Shown here piece by piece: positions 41,640-52,024 of a stretch of DNA of 64,000 nt (position 1 is its first letter; the number at the start of each line of letters is the position of its first letter). A program made the translations under genes and the position numbers. This DNA is from Odontocerum albicorne. Taxonomy: Eukaryota > Arthropoda > Insecta > Trichoptera > Odontoceridae. The notes under the pieces were generated by a model that was not told where the DNA came from, made no database searches, and worked only from the letters and a program-made list of their open reading frames with translations. The stretch covers positions 40,938,766 through 41,002,765 of the forward strand of contig OX463848.1 in the NCBI GenBank assembly GCA_949825065.1, given 5' to 3'.

Positions 41640-42570
41640 CCTGGTAAATACTGTAGAAATGCGTGTACTGAGAAAAAATACATGGAAGACAATATCATCA
41701 TCATCATCATCATCATCAGCCTGTATCCATCCACTGCAGAATGTAGGCCTCTCCAAGTTGTCTCCACAAAATCCTGTCCTTTGCACATTGCTGCCACATA
41801 ATACCTGCATGCTTACGTATTTCGTCCACCCAGCGCGCCTTAGGTCTTCTTAAAGGCCTTTTTATACCTATTGGGTACCACTGGATTACTTCATACGTCC
41901 AACGATGGTCTGTTGCTCGGGCGATATGTCCAGCCCACTTCCACTTGAGTCTTTTTGAAACCTCTATAACATCTTCAACCTTTGTTTGGGCTCGTATCCA
42001 CTCATTACGTTTTCGGTCTCTTCTGGTATAACCTAGCATGCACCTCTCCATGCTGCGTTGTGTTGTTTGGAGCTTTTGTAACATTCGTACCGATAAAGTC
42101 CAAGTCTCGCATCCATATGTTAGTACTGGCAAGATGCATTGGTTAAATACCTTCCGTTTGAGGCAGATTGGGAGCTTGCTCTTGAAGATGTAGTTTAGTC
42201 GTCCAAAGGAACTCCAAGCTAGTTTTGATCTTCTATTTATTTCATTTAAAGTACAGTCTTCAAATGTAATACTTTGTCCTAAGTAGATATATTGTTGGAC
42301 TTGTTCCAGCTGTGTACCGTCCACCTGGATAGTTGTGGCATCAGCAAAGTGGTTTAACATATATAGGAAGACAATATACTATATGATAATATGAAATGAT
42401 GTGATTGGAGATGAATGTAAACTTAAATATGAATATGAACACTCTGAGTTGGTTTGGATATGAAAAACGAATAAATGAAGAAATACAAACAAAACAAATA
42501 CATAGTACAAATGTGAGTGAAAGGCGTGGTTAAGAAAAACAAATAGGGTAGTGCAAAATGAAAATAAATA
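41640..42570 (+). mobile_element. LINE B copy split by LINE A
   Basis: 41640-41695 (GTAGAAATGCGTGTACTGAG, AAAATACATGG) and 42366-42570 (GATAATATGAAATGATGTGA, GATTGGAGATGAATGTAAAC, GTGAGTGAAAGGCGTGGTTA) are consecutive parts of LINE B. The 12-mer GGAAGACAATAT flanks the LINE A insert on both sides (41684-41695 and 42366-42377). Confidence 0.9.
41696..42365 (-). mobile_element. LINE A (RTE-like), 5'-truncated, nearly intact frame
   Basis: A single open frame of 214 residues (42360 to 41716) covers the end of RT and the post-RT domain: YIYLGQSITFEDCTLNEINR, KLAWSSFGRLNYIFKSKLPI, ILPVLTYGCETWTLS, MERCMLGYTRRDRKRNEWIR, GHIARATDHRW, RRPKARWVDEI, then the stop. The 3' end is a (TGA)n tail, seen as ATCATCATCATC on the plus strand, directly against the 12-bp duplication. 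The catalytic A-D-D box is missing because of 5' truncation, so it cannot move itself. The open frame indicates a recent insertion. Confidence 0.93.
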
Positions 42571-42574
42571 CAAT

Positions 42575-42930
42575 GTGGCAGTTATTTGAAAATGAAAAAA
42601 AAACATCAATTTATGGGAAACGAATGTTCCGAAAGAAAAAAATAAGGTGCGAGATTGAGGAATCAGGAATATTAAATTGATTTAACCAATCCTCAAGTAT
42701 CATTGACATTTTAGAATATTCTATGTTATGAAATGTAAATAATATAAGGGGCTTTTGAAGCCTTCACATAGACACGTGGGTGAATGACTGAAGCGAATGT
42801 AGATTGTGTAATGAGGAGTTGATTAACATGATTTTGATGTGCAAGTTGAAATCTGGTTAGATTTACGCATGTGATAATTTGGGTGGATGTTTATGGAAGA
42901 GAATGCAAAGTGTCAATGTTTCAGCCATGG
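42575..42930. other. Spacer, nothing recognised
   Basis: A+T-rich, no supported feature. Confidence 0.5.
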
Positions 42931-42934
42931 CAAC

Positions 42935-43060
42935 ACCCGTGGCTTAACATAGTTGGTGAAACGCTTGACTTCCCTCCGGAGGTTTCGATTTCAATTTCTG
43001 ATAGAACTAGAATTTTTTTTTTCAAAAAGAGTCCCAGTCTGGTCATAAAACTCGCTAAAC
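42935..43060 (+). repeat. SINE S2-like
   Basis: TGGCTTAACATAGTTGGTGA (tRNA-like 5' part), a box B-like GTTTCGATTTC, and the tail TCCCAGTCTGGTCATAAAAC. Confidence 0.55.
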
Positions 43061-43064
43061 ATGT

Positions 43065-43355
43065 GCGAATATTGTGCGATAAAAAACATCACCATTTCGA
43101 ATATGTTAAAGGGTTCAATTCGAATAAATTCATAAGTTTAGTATTCAAGATAAATATTATACATGAAATTTGTGATCTAGGGTGAGTCCACTTCGTTACA
43201 GGCAAATACTAGCGAAGTGGTTACCTTTATATTGACTGTTTGTTTTCTTTGCGTTGTTATAGAATTTGTTTACCTTTGTTATTAACGACGAAAGTCGTAA
43301 ATATTGTATTGCATATAATGAATAAAAAAGCATGGTTAGAAATAAAGCACATTAA
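43065..43355. other. Spacer, nothing recognised
   Basis: A+T-rich; a short direct repeat ACTTCGTTACAGG/AGCGAAGTGG only. Confidence 0.45.
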
Positions 43356-43359
43356 TTGT

Positions 43360-43525
43360 ATTGTAATTTGTTTTATCAAACACTGTTTATTCCACTTTTT
43401 GTAACGGTATAACGGTTGGGTTATACCGTTACAAAAAGTGGAATAAACAGTGTTTTATAAAACAAATTAAAATGTCTTTAAACCTCCACAATATTAATGG
43501 TTTAACTATAAATAACATATTAATT
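43360..43525 (+). mobile_element. HHR foldback element, copy 3, ribozyme deleted
   Basis: Arms CACTGTTTATTCCACTTTTT and reverse meet at ACGGTATAACGGTTGGGTTA; the hammerhead segment has been lost at the dyad. The right end is complete to AACTATAAATAACATA. Flanks ATTAATTGT on both sides suggest a target duplication. Confidence 0.85.
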
Positions 43526-43580
43526 GTGCTTTTAAGTGCATTAATGCTGTCGATTTTCAATTCATAAAAGTACGTTTTAA

Positions 43581-44205
43581 CCCTTCCCTTACGGTGATAA
43601 AAATAATACGCGTGCTCCGGTGTTGGGTAGTGAGTACGCAATAAAAAATTAGCGATTTTAAATCGGAAAAATAAGAACATTCATAGATAATCCCCTTAAT
43701 TAATTATAATTGAAGTTAAAAATTACAATAATTGAGATTTATTTGCTGAAAACATTAAAAAACCATCTCGCAACGCTCACGGAACGGGCGTACGTCTAAC
43801 CTATTTGCAAGCCTAGAAGCTACTAGTGGCGCGGAACGTCAGTCGCATACCCCGGCGCTTACGATTATGCTTGCGACGTTGAGACAATTCAGCTCGTCGC
43901 AATTCAGTCTAGTATGCAAGAGTGAGATGCAAATATAGTGTCGCGCTTCCCGCATACTATTCACCTATCGTCAAGACGAGGCACTCGCAGCGTTTAAATG
44001 CGAATTTGTTTTCGATCTTTACAAAACACCTCGATGTAGTCGATAAATTCTGATTATTATTAATATTATTTTTTAAATCAATGCGTGAATATATAATGGA
44101 GGAATACCTAAAATCTTAACCTTGTATTTATTATATTTATAGAGATATTGATGGTTATTAGAAGCAACGTGTAGAAGATACCCAACACAGGGAAGGAAAG
44201 GAAAG
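43581..44205. mobile_element. PB3, piggyBac-like MITE
   Basis: Long reverse-oriented match to PB1. Left TTAA at 43577-43580 then CCCTTCCCTTACGGTGATAA. The right end is altered (AACACAGGGAAGGAAAGGAA) with no TTAA, so that terminus has decayed. Shares the G+C-rich centre (CCGGCGCTTACGATTATGCT). Confidence 0.82.
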
Positions 44206-44449
44206 GAAAACCAAAATATTTCATTTAAAAAGTCAATATATTTACCTTAATAATAAGTTAAGAATTAAAAATATTATTTTTTAATATGCATTATGTAAAC
44301 ATTTTTTTTATTATTGTATTATAACCACATAGCTAACATAAGCTTCACTCCCAGTTTGGCAAGACTTTTGTTAGACGAAACATATGTCACTGTGTAAATA
44401 AATAAATAATATAGAACTGTCAAAGCGTTTATCGTATATTTTTTTAGTT

Positions 44450-44613
44450 ATTGTAATTTATTTTTTTCAAACACTGTTTATTCCACTTTTTTGTAACGGT
44501 ATAAGGGTTATACCGTTACAAAAAAGTGGAATAAACAGTGTTTGATAAAAATAAATTACAATGTCTTTAAACCTTTACAACGTTAATGCCTTAACTATAA
44601 ACAACATATTTTT
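44450..44613 (+). mobile_element. HHR foldback element, copy 4, ribozyme deleted
   Basis: Arms meet at AACGGTATAAGGGTTATACC; the hammerhead segment is absent. The complete right end reaches AACTATAAACAACATA. ATATTTTTTTAGTTAT flanks both sides (one T length difference), a target duplication of about 16 bases. Confidence 0.87.
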
Positions 44614-44619
44614 TTTAGT

Positions 44620-45030
44620 TATATGTGCTTAAGTCTTTTTTTTCGTAAATCTTATATTACATATTATAGTGTCCCAGAGTAACCTGGGACATCATTTGAG
44701 AAATGCTGCTTTATAAGGTTTTTATATTGAGGAACGTTTGGAGCAAAAAATACTGTTCATCTAGGGGAAAAAATCACTTAATCGAAATATGATCTTCCTT
44801 GTGGCAAAAGAATATATGTTTTTGCGTAGGAATTTTTATTACTTTTACAGTGGATTTGTATAAAAATGAGTATTGCTGATACAAGAAATATTTGAGGTTT
44901 TGAGGATTTACAAAGGATTTCTTTGCTTTCTTGATATTTTTACTTAGGTAGTTTTGTGGATGAAATAGAGATGAATAATTCAATTTCGATATTAAACTTA
45001 AATTTGTAAAACCAATAACTGCATTATGGG
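44620..45030. other. Spacer, nothing recognised
   Basis: A+T-rich, no supported feature. Confidence 0.5.
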
Positions 45031-45039
45031 TATCAGTAT

Positions 45040-45310
45040 ATTCATTTCCTTCGCTGTAACCTCAATCTCAGAATTCTAGTTTCCTTCGCGATTGCCTGAA
45101 CCTCAGGATTAATGTTTCCTTTGCTGTCGACTTAACTTCAGGATTAAAGTTTCCTTCGCTGTTAACTCAACCTTAGGATTTAAGTTTTCGCTGTCGACTT
45201 TTAACCTCATGGTTTATGTTTCCTTTGCTGTTAACTTAAACTCAGGATTTAAGTTTACTTCGCTGTCAACTTAACCACAGGATTTATGGTTCCTTTTCTG
45301 TCGACTTGTT
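45040..45310. repeat. Imperfect tandem repeat, about 34 bp, 7-8 units
   Basis: Units like GTTTCCTTCGCTGTCGACTT followed by AACCTCAGGATTTAA, with variation in each copy. Confidence 0.85.
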
Positions 45311-45840
45311 ACGTGGTCGCATAAATCATTCAAATGAGTATCCATTTCCACAAAATCCATAAACACATACGTGAGCATATGCCCACCAACCTCACAAAGA
45401 CGGACCATCATCCTAACATTATTCTTCATATAAAGTGAGATATCATCAATCAAAAGGAAAGGAATGGATGGTAGAGAGGAAAGGAAAAGAAAAAATCAGG
45501 AATGAAACACGTTATTTTACTGATTAGAAATTAAGAGTTTTTTCAGTCGCTTCTTAAAGCATGCCAAGGATGAGCATGACAAGAAATATACATCATTTGT
45601 GAAAAAACAACAGGTAATTCAATTTGGACCCACACTTTTAATGGATCTGGGTTTGTTGTCTTTCATTTGTCGTGTTCCCAGTAAACAAGACTTTTGCCTG
45701 TATCTCACTGAGGACATCGTTGGATTAAGTGTATTATATTTTGAAACAAGAAAAGTCAGAGATATCGTAGGAGCTATATGATAAGATGTATGGATTTGAA
45801 AGAGGGAAAAGATCTGTGTCGCGATAGGAGTTTTAAGGTA
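45310..45840 (-). mobile_element. LINE J end, LINE K end and a LINE B scrap in series
   Basis: 45310-45575 matches LINE J (ATCCATAAACACATACGTGA, TTTTTTCAGTCGCTTCTTAA). 45580-45735 matches LINE K (GACAAGAAATATACATCATT, TTTTGCCTGTATCTCACTGA). 45740-45840 is a plus-strand LINE B scrap (AAAAGTCAGAGATATCGTAG). Confidence 0.7.
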
Positions 45841-45844
45841 TGGT

Positions 45845-47035
45845 AAGAAAGGTGACGTATGTAGCTTTTAAGCTGGATACTTATCTGCATCTGGAAAGTA
45901 AATATTCTAATATGGAGTTCCACAAACTTATTGCTGAAACCTATGATTAAATTCATTCTATTTATTATGTTACTTTAATCTGAACACTAAATTGTAATAA
46001 ACGATTGCCAGAAATTAAAACGGAAATGTAAATGAAAAGAAATTAGAATTGGGACAATTCTAGGACAGAAGAAAGAAGAAAAATATGTGAAAAGCTCAGG
46101 TCCATGGGTAATCCCCCATAATTAAACGTTTTGCTTGAAATAAACAATGTAATGCGGCTGAAAATAAAAGCTAATTTATCTTCTTTAAAATGGGGACAAA
46201 GATACATTTTAAAAAGGGGGAAAAAGATACATTTTAAAGGCAAAAAGAGTGTTTGTGTTTTAAGGGGATGTTTACTCTAGGGATTTAAAAAAATCTGTTT
46301 TTATTTCTCTATTATTATTTTTTTAAGTTCAGTATAAAAACATCCGTATTTTTTATTAATTAATTATACAGGAAGTGAGCTCCTAAAAGGAAATCAAAAG
46401 CATTAAATGCGTTTTCTTCAAAATCAACATTTTTAAAAACATTGGTCCTAATTTGAAGGAACCTTACACTTTATTTTAATTCCTTATTAAAATTTATTTC
46501 TCCTCTTTGTGAAATACGTTTACTCTTCTTGATTTTTTTATTTAACCCTATCATAAATAACTAATCGTATTTATTTATTTATATAAACATTGAAAGAATA
46601 ACTAGTTAAAAAAAAGATGTAAAATTATTTGAAGATTTAAATAATCTGTGACTAGGAGATATTGGGAACAAGGGTAATAGGGGTTCCAGGAAACTCGCCA
46701 GGTCATTAATGGTATATACGAGTATAATGCTTTTTGAGTCGCTGTTTAAAATATACTTATGACTGAGCATTGATGTTAGGAAAAAATAATGCAATATCTT
46801 GAACACAAACAAACAAATAAAAAAAAGAGGAATAAAAATGATTAAAACATATTTTACGCGGTCAGAGACAAAAGGGACAATTTCGAAAAAAATATATAAT
46901 GGAAAACTAGGAAACATATGCTACGTCACTAAAGGGAAATCTAATATTTTGTAATTCGTACACTAGCGATGGTGTTAGTCTAATATTGTCATGTTTCTGA
47001 ATCTTACAGAATGCATCTATCTGCACAGACTGAAG
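45845..47035. other. Spacer, nothing recognised
   Basis: Long A+T-rich stretch. A 103-residue minus-strand frame (46606-46917) is hydrophobic but lacks any family signature. Confidence 0.5.
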
Positions 47036-47039
47036 TGGC

Positions 47040-47730
47040 GTATATACATACATTCAATCCCACCGTTTACCTACTAGGGTAGGCAGAGACTTTCCTATCT
47101 CGACCTACATATTTCGCCTTTTCCACATTCATACAGCTCCTACACTTCTTTAACTTTGTAGGGAATACCCACGTCCCTAAATAAATTGTCAAACATACAG
47201 GGTCAACGACCGATGAATCAACCTCTGGACATCTACAATTGTCACATACCAGAAACGTCAAACACTGTGTACACGCAAATATTATTTACGCTGCATTCCA
47301 CGGTAGAGGGAGAGCGCATCGCTTTGTCTCGCCGTTTCGGCAAATAAATATCCTACCCGCTATACTAGGGCACGCGCAGGAGTGAGACAAAGTATATATC
47401 GCGGGCGCATTCACGCACAACTATAAAATACCTACTTGTAGACAAATAAACATTATTATACACTCGACCATTCATGATTATTAACTCTCAATTTTATCCG
47501 CATTCCTGAGTTTTGTATTTATTTTAAATACAAAACATATCAAAATCATCACGACGTATCAAGTTAAGTATATCGCTACAACTTCTTATATTATCTTCTT
47601 TTTAAACATTATTCACGTGCTCCAACTTTCTTTATCATTCTTCTATCACGCATTTAACTCACATTTACAATGTACATTTGTTTTAAAGTTTTTCTTCAGT
47701 CATTCGTTCCTCATGCCCAAACTATAACTC
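47040..47730 (-). mobile_element. LINE B copy split by a solo LTR
   Basis: 47040-47156 (CTAGGGTAGGCAGAGACTTT, TATCTCGACCTACATATTTC) and 47585-47730 (TTCTTTTTAAACATTATTCA, TTAACTCACATTTACAATGT, CATGCCCAAACTATAAC) are successive minus-strand parts of LINE B. Confidence 0.75.
47157..47580 (+). mobile_element. Solo LTR 2, 424 bp, TGT...ACA, duplication ACTT
   Basis: Starts TGTAGGGAATACCCACG, ends GCTACA, flanked by ACTT (47153-47156, 47581-47584). Contains ACAGGGTCAACGACCGATGA like LTR 3, a TATA-like CTATAAAATACC and AATAAA motifs, so promoter and poly(A) signal run along the plus strand. Confidence 0.78.
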
Positions 47731-47924
47731 CCCCATCAAAAGCGCCGCGATAACAGCAACCCTTAAAAAGCACAGTGAATAACTTTATTTTTTTTTATCA
47801 ATAACTTATTAAAGGTTTCGCCTTTACCTTCGTGGAAATTTATATTATTCCACCTGGAGTGAGCCTCAGGATAGGAGGGAGAGATATATGTTGAAATGAT
47901 AAATGTAATGGGCGGTATAGTAAA

Positions 47925-48068
47925 ATAATTTATTGTTAAATCTAAACCATAAACATCCTTTTATTGTTAAATATAAACTATAAACATCCCTATATTGTTA
48001 AATGTAAACTATAAACATCCCTATATTGTTAAATGTAAACTATAAACATCCCTATATTGTTAAATATT
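47925..48068. repeat. 31-bp tandem repeat, about 4 units
   Basis: Unit AACATCCCTATATTGTTAAA followed by TGTAAACTATA. Confidence 0.95.
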
Positions 48069-48440
48069 TTATTTATTTATTTATTTATTATTACACATGA
48101 CAAGAAATATACACAATTTAAGAAAAACAACAGATAATTTGATTTGGACATACAATTTTAAGGGATCTGGGTTTGTTGCTTTTCATTTGTCGTATCCCCA
48201 GTAAACTAGGCTTTTGCCTGTATATCTCACTGAGGATATTTAGCATGAAGAAAAATAAATCGATACTTCTTTCCGATTTTTGATTACACAAAAACAAAAC
48301 CCCGTTGCACGCTCTCATCAACCTGACAAACAGTGACACTCAACTACAACTGGAAACATCTTGCGAAATTCAACTCCTCACACATCATCACTCCAGAAAG
48401 ACCAAAAATATTCATCCCACACTATACCGCACACAATCAC
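48069..48440 (-). mobile_element. LINE K 3' end with C-terminal coding part
   Basis: Minus strand: SLFVRLMRACNGVLFL then SERSIDLFFFMLNILSE, like the last residues of Jockey/CR1 ORF2, followed by a 3' UTR ending in an (AAAT)n tail. Confidence 0.75.
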
Positions 48441-48484
48441 AAATCCGTGCAAAGTGGATTAAAAAAAAAAGAAGAATTAAAGCA

Positions 48485-48600
48485 ATATTAATGCTGTGGA
48501 GATACGTGCACTACTGAAAATGTGGAATGTCTAAAGATCTGTTATCTTTGCCTACCCCGCAAGCGACACAGCGTTATGGTATGTATGTTTGTTGGTATGT
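48485..48600 (+). mobile_element. LINE B 3'-end scrap
   Basis: TTAATGCTGTGGAGATACGT resembles the LINE B segment before M-Y-D-R, and TTATCTTTGCCTACCCCGCA its 3' end; the middle is deleted. Confidence 0.5.
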
Positions 48601-48604
48601 GTCG

Positions 48605-49190
48605 AAAGTCTGTCGGTTTTCTCTTATTCTTTGTGATGACGATGATCAATTAAATTTATTATGAGTTGTGAGTAACTGCTTGATACATTTTCATTTATAT
48701 TTACATTTTCTTGAACATGTCTTCTGTGTACATAATGAAGGGTTGATAATATAACAACCCTTAAATTTTTCTCTCATAACTTTCAATGGACTCCTGAAAG
48801 AAAAGTGTTTTCATTCAACCACTTAGTTTTTGTTGCCGCGACAAAGACATTTTCGTTTCTAAGCATATGAGGAAATTATTTCTTTGGAATGAATGTTCAT
48901 AAATAACCACTTAAGTGGAATACTTCTGAATACTACTCAATTTATTATGTTAAAGCTTAGGGTAATATTGTATGCCTATTTACAGGTTTGTAAAGCGACA
49001 AAATAGGGATAAAAGGTTAGCATTGGACTGTATTTCAAAAGAGCGGAGATATAAATATGTAGTACTATCTGGAATTTAGGGAAGGTTAAACCCAACCAGT
49101 GGTTTAAGATTCTATCCCTTAAAGGGAATAAAAAATATATGTCACAATAAATGTTGCAATTAACCAGAGGTTTTGTCAAAAAGTTCATTG
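48605..49190. other. Spacer, nothing recognised
   Basis: A+T-rich, no supported feature. Confidence 0.5.
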
Positions 49191-49259
49191 CATTATATTA
49201 CACGTTTGTAATTTATTTTTATCAAACACTGTTTATTCCACTTTTTTGTGACGGTATAA

Positions 49260-49297
49260 CCTTACCGGTTTCAAGGCTTTCACCTCATCTTCAGGGG
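49260..49297 (-). ncRNA. Hammerhead-like ribozyme motif (left arm)
   Basis: Minus strand: CTCCC, core CTGAAGA, T, helix II GAGG/CCTT around TGAAAG, GAAA, ACCGGT, A. The 3' helix I strand reads AGG rather than GGG, so helix I is weakened by one pair. Confidence 0.6.
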
Positions 49298-49322
49298 AGC
49301 ACAAACAAGACTTGTTTGTGCT

Positions 49323-49360
49323 CCCCTGAAGATGAGGTGAAAGCCTTGAAACCGGTAGGG
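49323..49360 (+). ncRNA. Hammerhead-like ribozyme motif (right arm)
   Basis: Helix I CCC (49323-49325) with GGG (49358-49360); core CTGAAGA 49326-49332; T; helix II GAGG 49334-49337 with CCTT 49344-49347; GAAA 49348-49351; helix III ACCGGT 49351-49356; cleavage base A 49357. Predicted cut between 49357 and 49358. The motif fits the known consensus; activity is inferred, not shown. Confidence 0.65.
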
Positions 49361-49509
49361 TTATACCGTCACAAAAAAGTGGAATAAACAGTGTTTGATA
49401 AAAATAAATTACAATGTCTTTAAACCTCCACAACGTTAATGCCAAACTATAAACAACATATTACACGTTTGTTGTATATGAGTAGAATACAATAAAAATG
49501 TAATATACC

Positions 49510-49785
49510 CATTATTTATAGTTAAGGCGTTAACACTATGTAGATTTAAAGACATTGTAATTTGTTTAGTAAAACACTGTTTATTCCGTAACCGTAACAT
49601 TGTTTATTCCATATAACGGTATAACCCTACTGGTTTCAAGGTTTTCACCTCATCATTAAAGTCATGGTTGTGCTCCCCCGAGGATGAGGTGAAAAAGTTG
49701 AAATCGGTATGGTTATACCGTTATGTTAAATGGAATAAACCGCGTTTTACTAATCAAATTACAAATAGTTTGACCTATTGTAATT
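49510..49785 (-). mobile_element. HHR foldback element, copy 6, diverged
   Basis: Complete left end (TTTATAGTTAAGGCGTTAAC) and two arms (GTATAACCCTACTGGTTTCA; GAAATCGGTATGGTTATACC). Both hammerhead cores are damaged (AATGATGA-like on the left, CGAGGAT on the right). Confidence 0.85.
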
Positions 49786-49799
49786 AAAAAACCAACCAA

Positions 49800-49935
49800 A
49801 AACGTGTAAAACTAACATTAAGTGAAACCAAATTTAAAAAAATATATTAATATCTCTGGGTATTGATGGGAATAGAATTCGTAAACCCCGAGTTAGGAGA
49901 TAGGCGTATCATCAACTAGGCCAAGGATGTCGTCT
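49800..49935 (-). repeat. SINE S2 (tRNA-derived)
   Basis: Minus strand: box A-like TGGCCTAGTTGATG, box B-like GAATTCTATTCCC, then CCCAGAGATATTAA and TTTGGTTTCACTTAATG. Confidence 0.6.
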
Positions 49936-49984
49936 ACATTTTCGTTGTATACGGTATTATCAGACAAATTTCCACGTGGCAATC

Positions 49985-50720
49985 TCTTCCTACTTCATAT
50001 CCCGGCGGTAGAATGTAAATTTCTAATAATATAACTTACTGCTACACGTCTTTCTACCTCTTTTCCCGAGGCTCTCTTTAGATGGAATGAGGGGCATTCC
50101 GTACGTCCTATCCCGGCACTGAGATGTAAATTACTTTGTTATTACATTACTCTCCACTACACGTCTTTCTATCTCCTATTTTGAGCGTTCTTGGAGAGGA
50201 ATGGGAGGTATTCCGTACATCTTATTCCGGCACTAGGATGTTAATTACTTTGTCATTCCACTAATTACATTACTCTCTACTACACGCCTTCCTACCTCCT
50301 ATTTTGAGCGTTCTTGGAGTGGAATGGGAGGTATTCCGTACATCTTATTCCGGCAGTAGGATGTTAATTACTTTGTTATTCCACTAATTACATTACTCTC
50401 TACTACACGCCTTCCTACCTCCTATTCTGAGCGTTCTTGGAGCGGAATGGGAGGTATTCCGTACATCTTATTCCAGCACTTGGATGTAAATTACTTTGTT
50501 ATTCCACTTATTACATTACTCCACTACACGTCTTTCTATCTCCTATTCTGAGCGTTCTTGGAGCGGAATGGGAGGTATTCTGGACATCTTACTCCGGCAC
50601 CAGGATGTTGATTACTTTGTTATTTCACTAATTGCATTCCTTACTGATACAAATCTTTCTACCTCCCGTTCCGAGGCTCTTTTAAAGGGGAATGGTAGGC
50701 GTTTTGCCTGTAGAGAACCT
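49985..50720. repeat. About 122-bp tandem array, 6 units
   Basis: Units share GAGCGTTCTTGGAG (50183, 50306, 50429, 50550; spacing 123, 123, 121), GGAATGGGAGGTATTCCGTA and CATTACTCTCTACTACACG. Outer units are diverged (GAGGCTCT). Confidence 0.95.
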
Positions 50721-50724
50721 CGGG

Positions 50725-51285
50725 ATAGGAAAAAAAAAGAAGTGTATCGGGGATTCGTAATATTAGTGAGTTGACAAATTTATTAACCGTCATATATTCT
50801 CATTCAGAGCTCTGTAAAGTTAAAGTCAAAATCTTTCATAAATTACTTAGCTCTTAGCTCACGAGGTAATGTTTTTTAAATGACATAGTGAAAATATATA
50901 AGCTTATGGTAACTAAGGTTTTATTTAAAATGATAGTAACCTTCAAATCTGCCAAGAAAAATAATATAAAGATTGCTTGCCCGAATTTTATATATAAGAT
51001 AAAATATGGCCGTTAGCAATGTACGCCACGTCATCTGCAATAAATCCACTTTGACAGCGAAAGGGTAAATGAGACAGATCATGAATAGAAAAATCTTTGG
51101 CAAAATGGATCTTTTGAATAAGTCATGAGACCTTTGGCATTCATCCATTTATCTCTGTGAATCCGCTGCAAGCACTTCATTTGCTTGAGACATTACCACT
51201 TTAAGACCCGATCAAAATCATGACAATTTTTCCCAGTATTCGGCTTGTTTTTGAAGAATTATGATTTTTGTGAAGGGTTTACCAA
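50725..51285. other. Spacer, nothing recognised
   Basis: A+T-rich, no supported feature. Confidence 0.5.
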
Positions 51286-51289
51286 AATT

Positions 51290-51660
51290 GCTATATCTTC
51301 TTCTTCTTCCCATTGTCATGTCAGTTCCCCCCAATTTTGAATATCACCTGAGAGTAGACATCTTTGTCCCCAGCAGCCCGAAAAAGATCTCCAACGCCCC
51401 TTATGCTGGTTCAATCATGTATATTGCGGAGTCAGAAGGTTTGCCTCCTACCAACACCTCTTCGGACTTCTATTTTGCCTTGGATCATCAGGCGCAGTTA
51501 TTTTTATTTTGCTCCTCTAAGTACATGACCCAAATAGGACACCTTTCGGATTTTAATATTAGTCAGCAACTCTCTATCAACTTTGGCTCTTTGAAGAACC
51601 CTTGTATTGCTTACCATATCCGTCCAGGGTATCCGTAGCATTCTCCGGTACATCCACATT
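51290..51660 (-). mobile_element. LINE C 3' end
   Basis: Minus strand: C-terminal segment (W-T-D-M-V-S-N-like, KVDRELLTNIKIRKVSYL-like, then R-R-G-V-G-R-R) to a purine tail seen as TCTTCTTCTTCTTCCC on the plus strand. Several stops. Confidence 0.8.
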
Positions 51661-51664
51661 TCGA

Positions 51665-52020
51665 ATGCTTCGTAAACAAGTATATAAATTATCTACATGT
51701 TGAAATTCGATCAAGAATGATAAGTCAAGATGTTTTTTTTCAATTTAAGGCTTTTTGAAAATACAATCAAACAGTTTTTCAATTTAAAGAAAATAAGGGA
51801 TTCAGGTAAATTATGATAAAATGGTTAATCTTTTTAGATTTTTAAAGTTGAGTTTTTAAAAGTAACAATGACGACCTCCATGCCCCAGCTATAAAACATC
51901 TGTCTCCCAATCTAGGGGTAAGCCGTGGGTTTCCATTTTATTAAAAGCGTTTCAATCATGTTTTCACTGGAGGCCTGTTTCTAATATTTGTTGCTGATTG
52001 TAAGAGATTAAGTTATTAAA
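51665..52020. other. Spacer, nothing recognised
   Basis: A+T-rich, no supported feature. Confidence 0.5.
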
Positions 52021-52024
52021 AAAA

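Larger units (their letters stand above)
49210..49457 (+). mobile_element. HHR foldback element, copy 5, best copy
   Basis: A near-perfect palindrome of about 190 bases (arms meet at ACAAACAAGACTTGTTTGTG) followed by the single-copy end TTTAAACCTCCACAACGTTA to AACTATAAACAACATA-like. ATATTACACGTTTGT flanks it exactly at 49195-49209 and 49458-49472. A 15-base duplication is too long for a cut-and-paste MITE and fits target-primed retrotransposition. Each arm holds a full hammerhead core in opposite orientation. The arms give open frames on both strands with nearly the same peptide, an effect of the palindrome, not a gene. Confidence 0.93.

Noticed and set aside
41716..42360. Host gene of 214 residues
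   Set aside because: It is the 3' part of an RTE-like LINE with a (TGA)n tail and a 12-base target duplication.
46606..46917. Hydrophobic 103-residue ORF as a membrane protein gene
   Set aside because: Composition follows the local A+T bias (Phe, Ile, Leu, Ser); no start context, no family motif, no repeat elsewhere.
49151..49445. Matching ORFs on both strands at 49.15-49.39 (+) and 49.23-49.45 (-) kb
   Set aside because: They are the same peptide read from the two arms of a palindrome; a consequence of the foldback, not a coding gene.
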